Part shown: piece after piece, positions 1 to 15,049 of the stretch
How the letters are laid out: each line of letters starts with the position of its first letter
Numbering within the stretch: position 1 is the first letter of the stretch
Source: Pagrus major
Lineage: Eukaryota; Chordata; Actinopteri; Spariformes; Sparidae
Assembly (NCBI RefSeq): GCF_040436345.1
Contig: NC_133225.1
Coordinates: 27,380,040-27,444,039 of the forward strand
DNA: 64,000 bases
Direction: 5' to 3'
Made by a program: the position numbers and the translations under genes
The notes under the pieces: generated by a model
The model's database searches: none
What the model saw: only the letters and a program-made list of their open reading frames with translations
Told to the model about the DNA's origin: nothing

Positions 1-452
1 CAGTGTTTTCTGTGGGATAGAGGAGCTTCTGTTGGTGCACCTTGGTGGTCCTTTAATATGCACAAAAACACATTCATTTAAAACACTGAAGCAAAGGAAA
101 AAATATAAAAGCATAATGGGTCTCCCCTTAAGTTTGCTTTGGCTATTTCACAGCCATCACATGTTCCATCTGTGTTTTGCTTTACAGTATTTTAGCTCAT
201 TTGATCTCACTGAAGTGTAAGAAGTTCTTTTCACCCTGTTTAGAACTCACGTGTTGTGGTTTCCGAGCAATTGAGCAGAGATGATTGAAGCATAAATTAT
301 CATTCAGCTGCTTCTAATATGGAGTAAGAGGTAGCTTGAAAATGGTGCTTAAATTAGAAATGTCAATAGCTTGTTTAAGCTTCATTTTTAGAGCCTGTCA
401 TCTGAAGTCTGCTTGGTCATAACAATGTTTGTGTTTGTGTGTCTGTGTGTAG

Positions 453-567
453 AGTACAGTCGTTTCGAGGCGAAGATCCATGACCTGAGGGAACAGATGA
501 TGACCAGCAGTGTCAGTTCCAGCTCCACGTCGCTCCGCTCCACACAGAAGCGCACACTTTACGTCAG

Positions 568-634
<67 letters not shown>

Positions 635-3600
635 CACACAGAGGTGACTGATTGTTTAGTGTCCTTCAGCGTGACACAACTATTATAAGGTCTTATCTCA
701 GCTGTCGGGTCTACGTTGCGTGTGTGTGTGAGATACTGAAAGGGAGGTAAACACATTGAAAATCACAATTAGATTGTCTGGCGAATACTCTCCAACACAC
801 AAACACATCCATCGCCTGCCAGCTCTCCCGATTTGTGCGCGAGTGTTCCTGTGTCCTTGTGTCATTCTTGTCCTCGGCTGTCCTGGCTGTTTAGTCTACT
901 CTGAATCACCCTGTCCTTCCTTAGTGTATTCTGCGGAGCCCAGAAGCAGTGTGAGTCCTGAACCACCCACACTTTTAAGACTATTGCATCACAAGAATCA
1001 CAGCATTTGAAGTATTGATTAAACGCTAGGTCACTGGGTCCAGATAAGTCACATTGGAGCTCCTGGGAGATCAATACAATGGAGAACAAAGGCAGGAAAA
1101 ACAGCTCTAATGGTCACACTAATGATAAAATCTACTGGTTAGGCTTTGAGGAGACCACGAAACATTTTCTAAGTTGTATCAGTTTAGCTACAACTGAAAA
1201 TGAATTTAAAAGATGTTGTCAAAGAGCAAAGACAATAATCTAATTTAGATTTAGAAGCACAAAGCCTCACAATTCAATCTGTGTAATCTACATCAAGATC
1301 CCACTATTCTACAACAGGAGTCGGGCTGCAACTAACTATAATTTATTTTCATTATTAGTTAAATAATCGTTTAGTCGATAGAATGTCATGCTTCTTTTGT
1401 CCAACCAACAGTCCAAAACCCAAAGACTCTTCATTTACTGTCATAAATGACTATTATTATATTCTGATAATTCAGAAATAAACTTTTCACAAGAGACCAG
1501 GCTCAGGACAGTAATCTAAAGGGTTCAAAAACAACAGCCATTTTAATTTGTGTCTGTTTATTTTCACAGGGTTTGTGAAGGAGTAAGAGGTTCAAATAAA
1601 GTTTATGGTTTAACAATAATATATCTTTTCTTATAAATGTCTTTGTATTATCTTTGTAGATAGTAAGCAAAAATTTGTGATGAAGAGATGAGGGACTCTT
1701 GTGCTGATGACATCAACAAGCACCACTATTTTTTATTGTTTGTTTTTGTTTCCAAAAATGCTATTAAAAAAAAAAGCTCTAATAAAGCAAAGCCCAAAAG
1801 AAACTACAGCTGACAAGTTCTGTGCATGACAGGAACGACTGGCCTGAACTGCAAGTGGCCTGGAAGGAAACGGCAGCAGCAGCAAACCAACATCAGATCT
1901 CTGCTATCTGAGCTCTGAATCTAGAGAATATACATTAATGCAGATCTTTAGAACAGAACCGTCTAATGACGCAAACTGAATTTCAGTGTAAACTGACAAT
2001 AAAGTTGCATCATATCGTATTGCATGGTATCGTATATCGTAGGAGCTGTCTGAGAGTCACCTTGAACTACACACACTCTCACACTCTGACTCACACTCTG
2101 AGGTCAGAGTCTGTACAAGGACCTAGAGGGCAATGATCACATTCAACCCTCTGGGAGATGCAGTCCAACAGTTTCCAGAGATGTTTATCAGACACACTGG
2201 CAGGCTGGTTTATCAGACTGACTGAGAAACAATCTGATTGACTGACTATCTTTCATCTGTTAGAGTGTGTTGAAGTCAATGCCAGTGCACCCACAATGCT
2301 TTGTAAAACCTCAAGTGACCTACTTGGCAATCCCACCACTCAAACAAATGACTCCCTTTGTGAATTGTAGATTTAATAGAAAAATATGAGGAAACATGAC
2401 ATTGCAGCTGCTTGCCGTCACCCTTGTTAAATTTTTAAGTAGTCACCCGTAGGTGCGATTATCATTAGCATAAATTAAGTGTGTGCGCCCACTGTTTTTA
2501 TTTGGGAAAAGAAATGAAATGGTCTGTCCACTGCTCATTTGATTCAATCAGAAGAAGCCTCGATTAAGATGTTAATAAATTAACACATTAAATGATTTCC
2601 TAAAAAAACACTTTAAGATACATTTGAGTGAAATTATGCAATAATGAACCTGAAGCTTTTTTATCTAGTAATAAGAGATGCAATTTTCTCTAAAAATAGG
2701 ACAATTATAGGAAGACTTTTTGAAGCAAATTTAACAAATATCAAATTTGTTTTGGTGCAATTAAAATAGTAATCTTTCAGAGGTTGACCTGGCTTAGAGA
2801 ACAGTTAGGGCCCATTCAAGTAGAATCAGGCAAATGAGGCAAATAAAGCCAGTCCTCCCATTCATTGGAATGAGGCTATTGTGTTTAGGATACAGTGGTG
2901 CAAACTGCAGCCAGTGTAAAGCAGGAGTGTAACGAAATGTTTCACGTGTATTCAGTTAATATGGCCTTAATATGCACCAGTTTAAAACACTTTTTTTTTA
3001 TTCATCTGTCGACAATCACTGTAGGACCACATGCTAAATTACAAATCCTTCTTTCGCGAAGGGATGACCCTGATCAGCAGATCAGAGGCAGAATAGGATG
3101 GTTCTGTCGCAGGCGTGCTAGTAGTGTGGCACAATGCTACAGGGTGAACACAGATAGACATTTCTTTGTATAATGTAATGTTTCATGTATAATCACTCAG
3201 TTTGGTCTTGTGTATCAACTTAAAACCCACCTGGATGATATGCCTCGCATCCTGGTTGTTTACTATTATTCTTAATCTGCTGAAATGGACAAACAATCAC
3301 TTGCAAGACCAACAAAGCAACATAGCAGCATCTCCTTTATTGTTTAATGGCAGTTGGCGAATGGCTTTTGGTGTAAACAAACACATAATTGAATGAGACT
3401 CCTACACTGTTGCACAACCCTGTGGCTAATAGCGAACCCCCCCAATTTGGTCTGAATATGGACAACACAATCAATGTCACATAAAATAAAGAGCAGTAAT
3501 TGTCTTTATAAAACTGATGTAACAGTCCAAACAGCAAATGCCAGATTGGCTAAGGAGTGCTGCTTCACTAATGCAGGTATCATGAAACAGGTACTCTTTT

Positions 3601-4529
3601 GATCCAAAGGTTAGGCTTGTACTTTCCTTTGTAATCAATAACAAAAAAATACCAAGGCACACTGCTCTGCAGAAATTAAAAATCCTTTAATAAATGGACC
3701 TAGTGAGTTTCAACTCACAGTCTTCATTAGTGCATAGGCCTTATTGATCACAGAGCAACGTCTAACCTCCATTTCTTGGCTTCAAAATAAGAGTCAGCTC
3801 CTGATTGAGTCTCAACAAGCTCATTAAGCTTTAAATCATCAAAGTACTGGAAGGTTCCTCTGCTTCAATAAATCCTGATCAAACAAATAATGAAAAGAAT
3901 AAAAGTCTAGAGCTCTCTGTGGTTGTCTGGCACAGCAGTGCTTTTAGTTACATGCTAATATCAGTACACTAACAGTCCTAACATCCTGATGTTGAGACGG
4001 TATGTTTACCACGTTCACCATCTTAGTTTAACAGTCAGCATTTCCTAGTCAGCCTCAAATCACAAATTTCTTCAGACCAACAGACATACACCATTAAGTA
4101 CTGGACACTGACCCACTGAATTAATATTTTGATGATTCATTTGTCCTGTACATGACTGTATAATTGCAGATTTGATGAGGAAAAATGCTTCTGTCAGATA
4201 ATTACCATGACACCCCCTGTAAGTTAATCACTTTACAGGCTGAATTTTAATGACATCGCTCCTTCAAGTCTCGTCAAAATCAGGCCATGATCATTTCAAG
4301 GTTATATAGAATAATGTAGTAACCCCCCAACAGCCTAGATGATAAATCACTGTCATACAGGAATGCCCATAGACGACCAATCAGCTTCAAGTATTAAAAA
4401 GGAGCCCTCAGACTGGAGAGCTGATTGGTTGCAGTGAGGTTGTTGGTGCGTGAGAAATTGGGGGTGTCTGATACTCTGGGCTGCTGTACATACAGTGTGC
4501 GTGTATGCATGAATGTACATACAATATGC

Positions 4530-4591
<62 letters not shown>

Positions 4592-7500
4592 TGTATGTGA
4601 CAGGTAACGCACAGACTAACCTTTCCTCAGAGGAAATGTCACTGAAGCAAGGTGACATGTGTGACCATCCTTTGTGTGAGAGGCGTGTGTGTGTGTGTCC
4701 TCCCCCTTCTTATTTTACAGCATGTCCTATTTTAAACACACTGTACGGCTTGGGATTGTAACAGTGTATTCACTGCGTAAAGATCCACCTGAAAAGGCAA
4801 AGATATCTGAAGTAATGACAAGATGAGACATGATGAAGTCCCATCCCCATTCAGTCGGTCTACTATAGATTCTCAATGAAAAACTATTTTTAAATGTCAA
4901 ATTTTATTATTTTTATTTAATTTGACTTATCAGGATTTCTTTGCTATCAGAACAGGGGAAGATAAAGAGAGTCTTAACAGACATGATACTTGGCCCCTGC
5001 TGCCCCACTTAAAGTCAATAAAGATTTGTTCAGAGGGTTTTAACACAACATGGATGCATTGATTTGGGTTTGAGGCTCATGTCTGACTGGGCGTTTAAAT
5101 AAATGATACCAGCCTCTGCTGTACTGATCTCTGCTGCAGATTATCATTTCAAAGCATTTTAATGTCAACAAAATGCTCAGGAACATTCGCTTCTTGTAAC
5201 TGAATATTGGGGTTTTAAATAGCTTGAAGGCTTTTTAGATTTCTTTGAATGTGGTCTGACTTTTATTCTGAGAAAATGTTATGTTTTATCAAATTTACAG
5301 TATGGTTCGTACAATATATAGAAAAAAAGGTTACTAAATGACTGTACTGTATATTACTTTGCACTATCACGCCGTCATGTTCTGGTGAATTTCCCTTCAT
5401 TTTCACCTCTAAATAAAGTGCCTGTAAGCAGTAATGTTATATGAGTATTCAGTGAAAAGTTAAACTGCACTGCAGTTTGGACAATAGGTTGCTGTCTATG
5501 CAAAAAATAGCACTAACACAATATTTAGGGTTTCAAATTTCTACAGCACAAGCAGGAAAAGATTAAATAATGACCGGGTTTTTCTGTTACACTCTACCGA
5601 CCGCTCTGTGTTTCTTCACTTGAGTAATTACATTTCAGAGGTTCCCACAAAGGAATTAAAACCACAGAGAGCTGGTAATTGATATAGAGTTAAGTTTACA
5701 CGTGGCCTTAATAATTCAGTGTAACCTGCAAGCTGAGAAATTAATTTGGGAGGTAAGTTAAAAAACATTGTTGCTCTTTTTTGTTCTCCAGTGAAAATAG
5801 GGTTATTTATACACTTACATCTGTCAGCTGCCCCTTACTGTATGTGTCTGTGGACAATGTTGTAGAAAGTAAAGTAAAGATCACGTGTTAAAGTATTTGT
5901 GAAAAAAAAACCCATACAAAAAGTACCTGAGTAAGACTCAATCTTGTACTACATGTACTTAAGTATCAAAAGTACAATAAAAAAAAAAATTTAATACATA
6001 TATTTTGACATGTATGTAGACACTGTATTTTATGGGTTGCTGATTACACACCTGGACAATTATCGTATCCAATATTCAGCATTTCTCTGATAATCAGAGT
6101 GTGTTTTCTTTTGTTTTGTTTTTTCTTATTATGTAAAAATAAAACTAAGTCATTTATATAATGTGAAAAATATCTAGTAACTACAGAGACGCTAATGCGA
6201 GTAGAGTAGAGGAAAAAAAGGTTTTCAATTTGTATGTGTTGTCAGTCAGGTAATAATACACATAACAGGGTTCAGTTTGTCAGTTTATAAATGCAGCAGA
6301 GAATCAAGATCAGTCTCCCCTGTTGTTTTCCAACTGCTTGAAATGTGAAATGACCAGTAACAACCCCGCCTGCCAGAGTACTGTCTGCAGTGGAAACACA
6401 AAGCAGATGTGTCGTTTGGCTACTGTTAACACAGGTTACTTCAGGGTTCAAAGGGCACTACACAGAAAGCACTATGGTGAAAACGCAGCTTATGTATATT
6501 GAGGTCAAGGTTAGATTGCAGTACAGTTTAGCTGCTGGCTGTGCAACCACAGCACTAATATAGTGTTTACTACACATGTGTTTCCACATGTTAACAGACA
6601 CTCTGGGATCAGGTCTGTGTAAAAGACTACACTGTAGTAATTACTGTATTTATTCACTTGAGTAATTCTGAGGCTCCCACATAGGAATTAAACTGTAAGA
6701 TTTGGAACAAGTAATTGATTTTGAGATACATATACAACTCTGTGCCCTTAATAATACTACAAACTATCCATCAATGTAACCTGGTGGCTGCAAAATTATT
6801 TGGGACTCAAAATATTGCAGCTGTAATGAGTGACATTATGAAGCAAAGAAAGCTTATTTATACACTCACATCTGATAGCTGCCCTTAATGTATCTGTGGA
6901 ACCACTAATGTAAATGTAACGCTGCACTTCATATTTCCAGGATATCCTGTAACCTTCCACATGCCATCCCCCTCTCTTATATCTTTTACTATTTTTAGAA
7001 CATTTTAATTTATTATGATAACACAGAAAGACATGCATGTGTCTCACAGTCGGCCTGCCACTATATTATATATCCTGCTTATAGCAGAATACATAATCCT
7101 TCTTTTTATTCAGGATGGATGGATGTTTGAACAAAACATTGAACTTTATCATTTGGAACGGCTGTTTGTTTCTAATTAATACTAATATTAATACAAACTA
7201 ATAATTAATAATAATTCATATATTATGTTGGGACAACGCAGTGCTTATGATCTGGTTAGGTTTGGGCACAAAAAGGAAAAAAGATCTTGTTTTGGCTTAA
7301 AATACCTGTTTTTTTGTGGCCAAAAACACGGCTGGAAATTGTCCCCAGGTCTCCTAAAAAATATCCAGTGGTGTGATGCTTACAAATGTTGGAACTCTGC
7401 CACCATCCCCTCCACTTCCTGATATGACAATGAGGTCCTAAATGTGTAATGTGAATGTGATATGAAACGTATTGCAGAAATGTCAATATGGTACGTAGCC

Positions 7501-10500
7501 TGTGAGACGTACAAATGTGAATGTGAACAGAAACGTTGCCTGCCAACATTTTATCCTGGTGACTGGGCTGTTCAGGTAAATATCAGAAAAACAAATACCT
7601 GTAAAATAAAGTTTGAAGTTTCATCTGATCTAATGATCACGGTTCTCCAATGTTGACCGTGCAGAAGTTAAACTGCAGCTGCTTAAATAGTTTGACACAG
7701 CTGATCAGTGAAACCACAGGTGAACTGTTGACCCTCTAGTCATAAGATCATGTTTCTATTAGACTGTCAAGTCTGATGGAGAGTCTATTTTAGCAGCCAG
7801 CTAAATATACAGTATAATGTCCTGTGTGGAGATCTTTTTTATTCTCATCTTTAATCTAACATGAATAAAACATGAGCTGGTGTTTTTTTGTACTAATGTC
7901 AGACTCTCAGCGTCTACCTCTGTCTGATTTTCTCTCTCTTGGTTTCTCCTTCTCTGTCTACGTACTGTTTTATTGATGAAGGCAGTGGGGACTTTACGGG
8001 ATGCCGGTTATTTCAGCTCTACTTCCTTTGAACACACACACCCACACCCACACACACACACACATTGCTGGCCTATTTTCCCAGGTCTTTTCCCTCTGGA
8101 TGAGTTTGAGACTCTGTGGTCACACAGACAGATCACCGCTGAGACACAAACACACACACACAACATACATAGTGACACACAAATACACACAAAAAGGCTG
8201 ACATTCATGCAGACAGATGTGTACAATAATATATACAGAGAGACACACACACACAGAAATGTACACACAGACAAGGTCATAAATTAATAGTGGAAGCGGC
8301 CCTCAGCTGTACCGGATGCTGTTTTTGGGGGGGGGGGTTCTAAATTGTAATGAAGATTAAATGTTATTTTGACATTTCTGACTTTAAAATGTGTTTACGG
8401 TGTCATACTTACCGGACAATGCAATCGGAGTCAGAATCAGAAATTGCTTATTGTTTTCACATTCAGAAAATTTACCTTTGTGTTTTGGTGCACAACAGTC
8501 ACAATACACACAGCAAGAGAAAAGAAACAAAAAAAAGTACTGTAAAAGTTAAGACGCATAAATTAAAAAAAAAAACAACTTAAAATAAAAATGCAAAATC
8601 TATCTGTACAGTGGTTAAAACCAAGATGGAAAATATGGAGTCAGCAAGCAATTGTTCACAGTATGAAGAATATGTACAGTGTGCAAAGATGATAATATCC
8701 CAACATATGCAGAAATTTGCATTGATATATTTGAGTTAAAATAAGAAACATTTTAGAATCAGTGGCTGTGTTTCCATCAGCTTATTTTCTTCTGCCCCTT
8801 TTCTCAAAAGATTAGCTTTACATTTGGATGGAAACCTCTTGAAGTTGTGCTTTTGAGTAAATGTGCGTAATATGAATTTGTTTTTCTCCGCCTGCCTGCA
8901 GAGCGTTGTTCGACTACGACGGAAGTGCGTCTGATCTGACCACGCCCAATCAGGCCCTGCCATTTCATTTTGGGGATATCCTCCATGTAAGCAGCGCTGG
9001 AGAAGAGGAGTGGTGGCCCGCCCGCCACCTCAGCCCCCCGCCTCCAAACTGCCCTGAAGTCGGAGTCATCCCCAGCCGCAGGAGGTCAGAGTTCAAAGAG
9101 TATTTTTACAGTGTGGCATTAGCCATTTAAATTATCTGAACACTTCCTCCACCACTGCTCACAACACTGCAAAAATCATCCTGTAGAATCTGCTGAATAT
9201 AAACCTGCGGTGGAAATGATGTTCCCTGCTCTCACCTCCCTGTCCCTGGAGAGGTGACAGACGGATGTTGATAGGTCTCTGAGGTGGGAGGAGGCGATAA
9301 TTTATTTTAAGTCTTGTTACCGTCCACGACACTGAGAGAGGTGGTGAGGAGTGACGGAAGTGATGGAGTGGAAGGAAAAAAAGTGAGGGCGTGTTAAAAT
9401 GTGAAACAGTGAAAGAGGGATCAGAAGCAACAGGGATGAGTGGGAGTGAGCGAATGGAACATGGAGGGATGGACGTGCTGACTGTCACACAGGGCTGTGG
9501 ATGGTGGGGTATTAATGGACTGAGGTGTGAGATAGAGGCAGGGTGAGAGAATCTGGGTGGTGCAGTAGGGGTAATAGAATAACTGTGTTACAGTAAAATA
9601 CTTTTTCCGTTTCATCTGCTCCTGCTCCTGCTCCTCCTCCTCCACCTCCTCCTCCTCCTCCTCCTCCTCCTCCTCCTCCTCTTACTCTCCTCTGTCTTCT
9701 CATCTCCTCATGTCTTTTGCTCCTATTCCTTCTTCTCCTCTCTCTGCTGTCCTCTCCTGCTCCCTTCCTTCCTCGCCTCCTCTTTCTGCTTTACTTGCAC
9801 CGCCTTTTCCCCTCCTTGTTCTCTTCCTTTTTTGCCTCCTCCTCTGCTCCTTCTCAAGTAAATGAACCACTGTTTTTTGCTTTTAAATTACATTCGTATG
9901 ATGTTATTGGGGGAAAGAAAAAGTAGGCAAAAGCAAATACAACTTATTCACTGACGCTGAATCATAAATACTCTCACATGACGGTTCGTGTTGTGTCTGA
10001 AAGCCTTTCAGATCCGAGCTGCCATCAGGGATTGAAACTGAAGAATCACCTACAGTCAGACATTTTTCCTATAGTTGCTGCTGGTCTGTTTTCATACATT
10101 CGGAGGCTAAAAAGCTGCATAATGTAAGACCTGATCCAAAAACACATCTGGCTTGTCGGCCTAAATTATAGAACGAGGCTTCAACAGCGAAACTCATCCC
10201 TGAGTCCAGACACTGGAGATTCACCTTATTTGAAATTCTAGGGTTGAATATGATCACCAGCAGGAAATGGCCCTGCACAGGAAGTGACACGTCTAAATTT
10301 AAACTGAGCAGACAAAATTGTCTCCTTAGCAGGAGAGGAGAAATGTTCTACCTCATGGCTGAAGTATTTTGGTCTGACTCTCATCTCTTTACGTCTGAAT
10401 CAGAGCTCATTCAGATTATTTGACATTTACATGCTATCTGATCTCTGCTGTCAACTTTCATTATATCTGGATATTAAAATCCATAAAATTAGATCAGCTC

Positions 10501-13121
10501 ACCTCTCACTAATATTCAGAAATCCCACAATTCAATTATTTTATATGGACAAGATGGATCCAAAAATACTTCTAAGATAGTAGGCTGGGAAATTACTTTA
10601 TGGATAAAGGGACATTACGTGATTTTTGCCTTTTTTTATGTGAAAGGATCTGACACAGTGACTGTGAGACCAAAGTAGTTTTACAGTTTCAGGTTGTGAA
10701 ATGTTTTAAGATGATGATTCAGTAATAATAATCAGTAATAACATTCAGTATGTAAATATGCCGAATTTTAGCAAGAAGTCTGTAGAAGTAAAAAAGACCT
10801 GAACATCTGCTTTTTTGTCTGAAAAACCGACAAATAAACACAGATTCAAATTGAGGAAGTTAACTCAAGTCACCTTCAGTTCTTTGTATTTGCTTCTGTT
10901 GTGTCTCAACATTTGTCTTCATGTTTTTGTACCTTTGTTTCGTTTCACAGGGCAGAGAAGAAGGAGAGATCGAGGTTAAAGACAGTCAGAGTGACAAGGT
11001 CTCAGGACAGATCGGTGAGTAGCATCCAGATTTACAAACCTTTCAATGAGGTCCTGGTCCTAATTTTTCATCCGTAGCATTACGATTAAAGATCGCTGCT
11101 GAAAAATAGCCTCAGGTAGATATTGGCGAAGTTAATGAAAGTGTTGAACCGTGGTGAGACAGCCAAGGGGTGAACACTCTCTCCTGCAATAACCATAATG
11201 CACTGACTCGAAACACATTCTCAAGACACTTGTAACAATGGAAAACATAAATACCATATGAAAGTCGATTTCCTGTGAGCCTCAGCTCTCAAATGAGAAC
11301 TCGAATGTGTTGAAGTAGGTGCATAAGAGGTTTGACATTGTGTTGTTTGCAGAGGAAAGTGTTTTTTCACCTGTCAGCCCAGTTATTTATAACTGTGCTG
11401 GTAATAAAATCAGAATAGAAACAATAAAGATGTTAAACCCTTTTGGCTATATTGCTTCTATGTCTTTCATTTAGAGTAGTGGGAAGAAACTGTCTAAAAT
11501 ATACATTTAGGTGTTTATTTTAGTTCAGATTTAGTTAAAACTTTTATCCTGTTCCCCATTTTTTGTCAAACAAACATGGAATTTCACAATACAGTTTTAT
11601 GAAAACAGTCTCAAAGTGTCTTTCCAGTTTTATGCCTATCTATATCATGAAGGTTTTCATAGCAGGGTTTTTCATTTATCATTCACATCCTGATTTACGT
11701 ATCAATTTATTCTTGAGAACATGGCAAGCAAAACATTTTATGGATATTGAGTATTTTCGGATTTATCGATTTTTACAAAACGTGATGTCAACAAAATTAA
11801 ACAAGAATTTTGAACCTGACTTCGTCCAATGTTCAGATTTTGTTTCTGGAAATGTATGTAAATTACTACATATATCTTTAGATAATGCTTCATTTGCATA
11901 TTTAAACATAACATTTCAGAAAACTTTTAATACAAAAAATAATTGTTTTGATGTAAGTAATCAGGTGAAGTTTCATGGTGATATCTAATAGTTATAATTT
12001 GTCCTTCACCTGTAGTGTCTCCTGTTACTATGAGAGAACAACAACTAAATATGTGGTAATAATAATAATGTAGGGGGGTTATGAGAAAGTACATTTATGA
12101 ATTTTTTGGTAAAGGCAACGTTACTTTTAAATGGGCATATTTCATAAGCAGGTGAGACACAGAGACTAAACCAACAGAAGAACGTATCAAAGTATAAAGT
12201 AAAGAACACAAAAGTATAGATGTTACCATGCAGATCTAAAAGCAAGTCAAAGTAAATTAAGAGCTATGGCAAACATATGTTTTTAACACTTTTTTTTAGT
12301 ATTGAATGTTGAGTTGAGTCTCTTGGTAGTTTGTTTCAGAAACACCCTGTTCGTCAGCTAAACAGTTGTTAAATTACCTTCATCACATCCTGTTCTGTTC
12401 AGATAAATAGGCAATAATTTATTATGATTATAGACAGAGATTAAAAGCCTCTTCAAAATATTGTTTTATTTTAGAGCGACCTAGAGATAAAGGTACAATG
12501 ATAATTGTTACTGCTGCACTGATGATTAGATGGTTATTCCTCCCTTTTGTTGCATAAGTCAGCCAGTCAGTCATTAGAGTCTTTGTTGACAAGGAAATAT
12601 CACAAATACTGTCTAAACAAAATATGTCACAGAAACATCCCTACTATGCTTTGGTCTACAAAAAGCATTTCATTTTCTAAATTGACTAAAGTTGACAAAG
12701 AATTTCTACGAGTTGCCTTAAAATATAATATGGTATTAACAGCCACACAAACTGTTACTAGGAAAAAGTGTGGTCAGGTTAACTATTAACGAGGGACTAA
12801 TTAGAAGTACACAAAGCAGCTTTTAGTTACTTGAATTTGGAAAGGTTCAGTCTGAGTTCAGAGGCGCGGCGGCGACGTGACTTTAATCACACTTCACACA
12901 CAGTGTGATGATGAGAGCTGACACACGAGTCTAACACAGGCTATTGATATCACTGTGTTGTCGGCTCGCTCTCTGTTTTCCTCGCACCGTGTGAATCAGC
13001 AAGTCTGCAATCAGCGACTCTGCACGCTGACGAGCTGATAATTAAAAACGATCACACACACACGCGCTGTATCCCCTGGCTCCATGCTTTGAGAAAGACT
13101 GCAAATTAGTCCTGCTCACTC

Positions 13122-13192
<71 letters not shown>

Positions 13193-14936
13193 ACGCATGT
13201 GGAGGAGCTTTCAAATGCTGATTTCAGTCAAGATACTGTTGTGATCATCTTCTGTTTGATGATTAATGCCCCCCCCCTCTCTGTCTCCGCAGGATCAGGA
13301 TGATAAAGGTAGGTAATCTCTCCATCAGTGACACCTACTGGTCAGTATATGTAACTTCAGCTCCTGAGCAATCATACCTTTCACATCCACCCTTATCTTA
13401 TCTCTAATAACCTCCTTCAAACTCGTCCTCCTCCTCCTCCCTCCTGGTCTTGGATGGAGGAGGAGGAGGAACATGATGGAGAAGGAGGAAGAGGCTGTAT
13501 TGAAATGGAGAGTAAAGTTTTTTACTGACAGCTTATTCCAGCTTCCATCATAAACATACAAAGGGTTAATGACTGGAAAAGAACTCTGCAGTAGTACACA
13601 AAACTACTCAGGTCAGTGGTGAGAGAAGTATTCAGATCTTTCACTGGCATAAAACCACAATTTAAAAATAATTTGTTACAAGTAAAAGTGCTGGAAAGTA
13701 ATTAAGTATTATCAGCAGCATGTATTTAAAGTATCTACAATTAAAGTACCCACTAATTGTACATATTTTATGTACTGTTGTGTGATTTAGCTGACTTTAT
13801 AACAATGACTTTTACTTTATATTGTCATTGTAGGTTTTTAAAATCTTATTTGCAAATAATCTAATGCATAAAATGTACAATACTTTTCTCTAAGATGTAG
13901 TGAAGTTGAAATATAATGTAGCATAAGATAAAAATACTCAAGTACTGTACTTAAGTACAGTATCTGAATAACTTCATTACTTCCACTACTGAGAATGTTT
14001 GTGTTCTTTCTGGGAAGTTGAGCTCATCATCTTATTATTCAACATTGCTTCATTCACAGTGACCACATCCACACAGGCCTGTTTTCATGCTGGAAATACA
14101 GTATAATGACATCACATTTTACCTGAGGATGTAAGAAAGTATTGAAATATAAACAGCACAAAAGCCACTTTTGTTTATTATTAAACATGACTTTTCATTG
14201 AGACTTTATTTAATACAATTCTTAACCTGATGAATTGTAATGCTGTTAACGACTCCCTGTAATGCACATGAAGTCCAGTTCACCAGTAATGAGCAACAGC
14301 ACAACAGATATATGATGTCTTTTGTGGCTCTGGAGGAGCTTTGTGAGGTCTAAGACCTCAAGTTTTTGATAGAACGCCTACAAATACTGTACAAATACTG
14401 AGTTTAAAAGAAGTGAGCATGTAGGAGGTAGGTGGTCCAATAATAGACGCCATTAAGTTGCTTCCTTTTTGACCGTTCTGTCTTATAATCTGCCTCCCAA
14501 CTTTATGTAGGTGTCATAACAAATCACTGGAGTTCCTCTTTAAAATGTATTCTTTACCACGCTAGAAAAACTTCATTCTTTCTTTCCTTTTTAGAAGATT
14601 CGCCTGGACTTTGTTGTACCTTTTCAAATGTATTATTTTTAAATTGAAATTTTATGTTGTCTTTTAGAGGCATTAATGGTTAGGTGTCCACATACTTGCT
14701 CCTGCTCACCTGCAGCTAATAATCTAATACAGACTATTGTGTGGTGGATGGTTTCTGTTATAAAAGAATGTGTGTAATAGAAAAAATGCCAGTCTGTGTG
14801 TGTTTGTCTTTATATGTGTTATTATATGTGTGTATGAGTGTGTGTGTTGCTGACTCTGACCTGTCTTGTCCTTCCAGAGCTGGTAACCTCTGGCACCAGC
14901 GATAGTGAGAGTTGTTCCTGTAAGTCTAGACTCTCC

Positions 14937-14995
<59 letters not shown>

Positions 14996-15014
14996 GTCTT
15001 TCTTTCTTTTTTTC

Positions 15015-15049
<35 letters not shown>

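Larger units (their letters stand above)
568..8901 (+). other. Large dlg1 intron (8.3 kb), no gene seen
   Basis: Intron between the exon ending LYVR and the SH3 exon. I see no further coding exon. It holds a CA repeat directly at the donor (571-630), a TG/GA repeat (4529-4584), a copy of the GCTAAYA-rich interspersed repeat near 3930-4060, a fragment of the AAGTACTTAAGTA-type inverted-repeat element near 5870-5990, a CA-rich tract (8032-8065) and a non-LTR or SINE tail-like fragment around 8424-8690. Confidence 0.7.

Noticed and set aside
1..452. Search for another dlg1 exon at the left edge
   Set aside because: No frame with acceptor and donor matching the DLG1 PDZ3 region; treated as intron.
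11563..11988. 141-codon open frame in a dlg1 intron
   Set aside because: AT-rich, no recognisable domain, no splice or promoter context; likely accidental.
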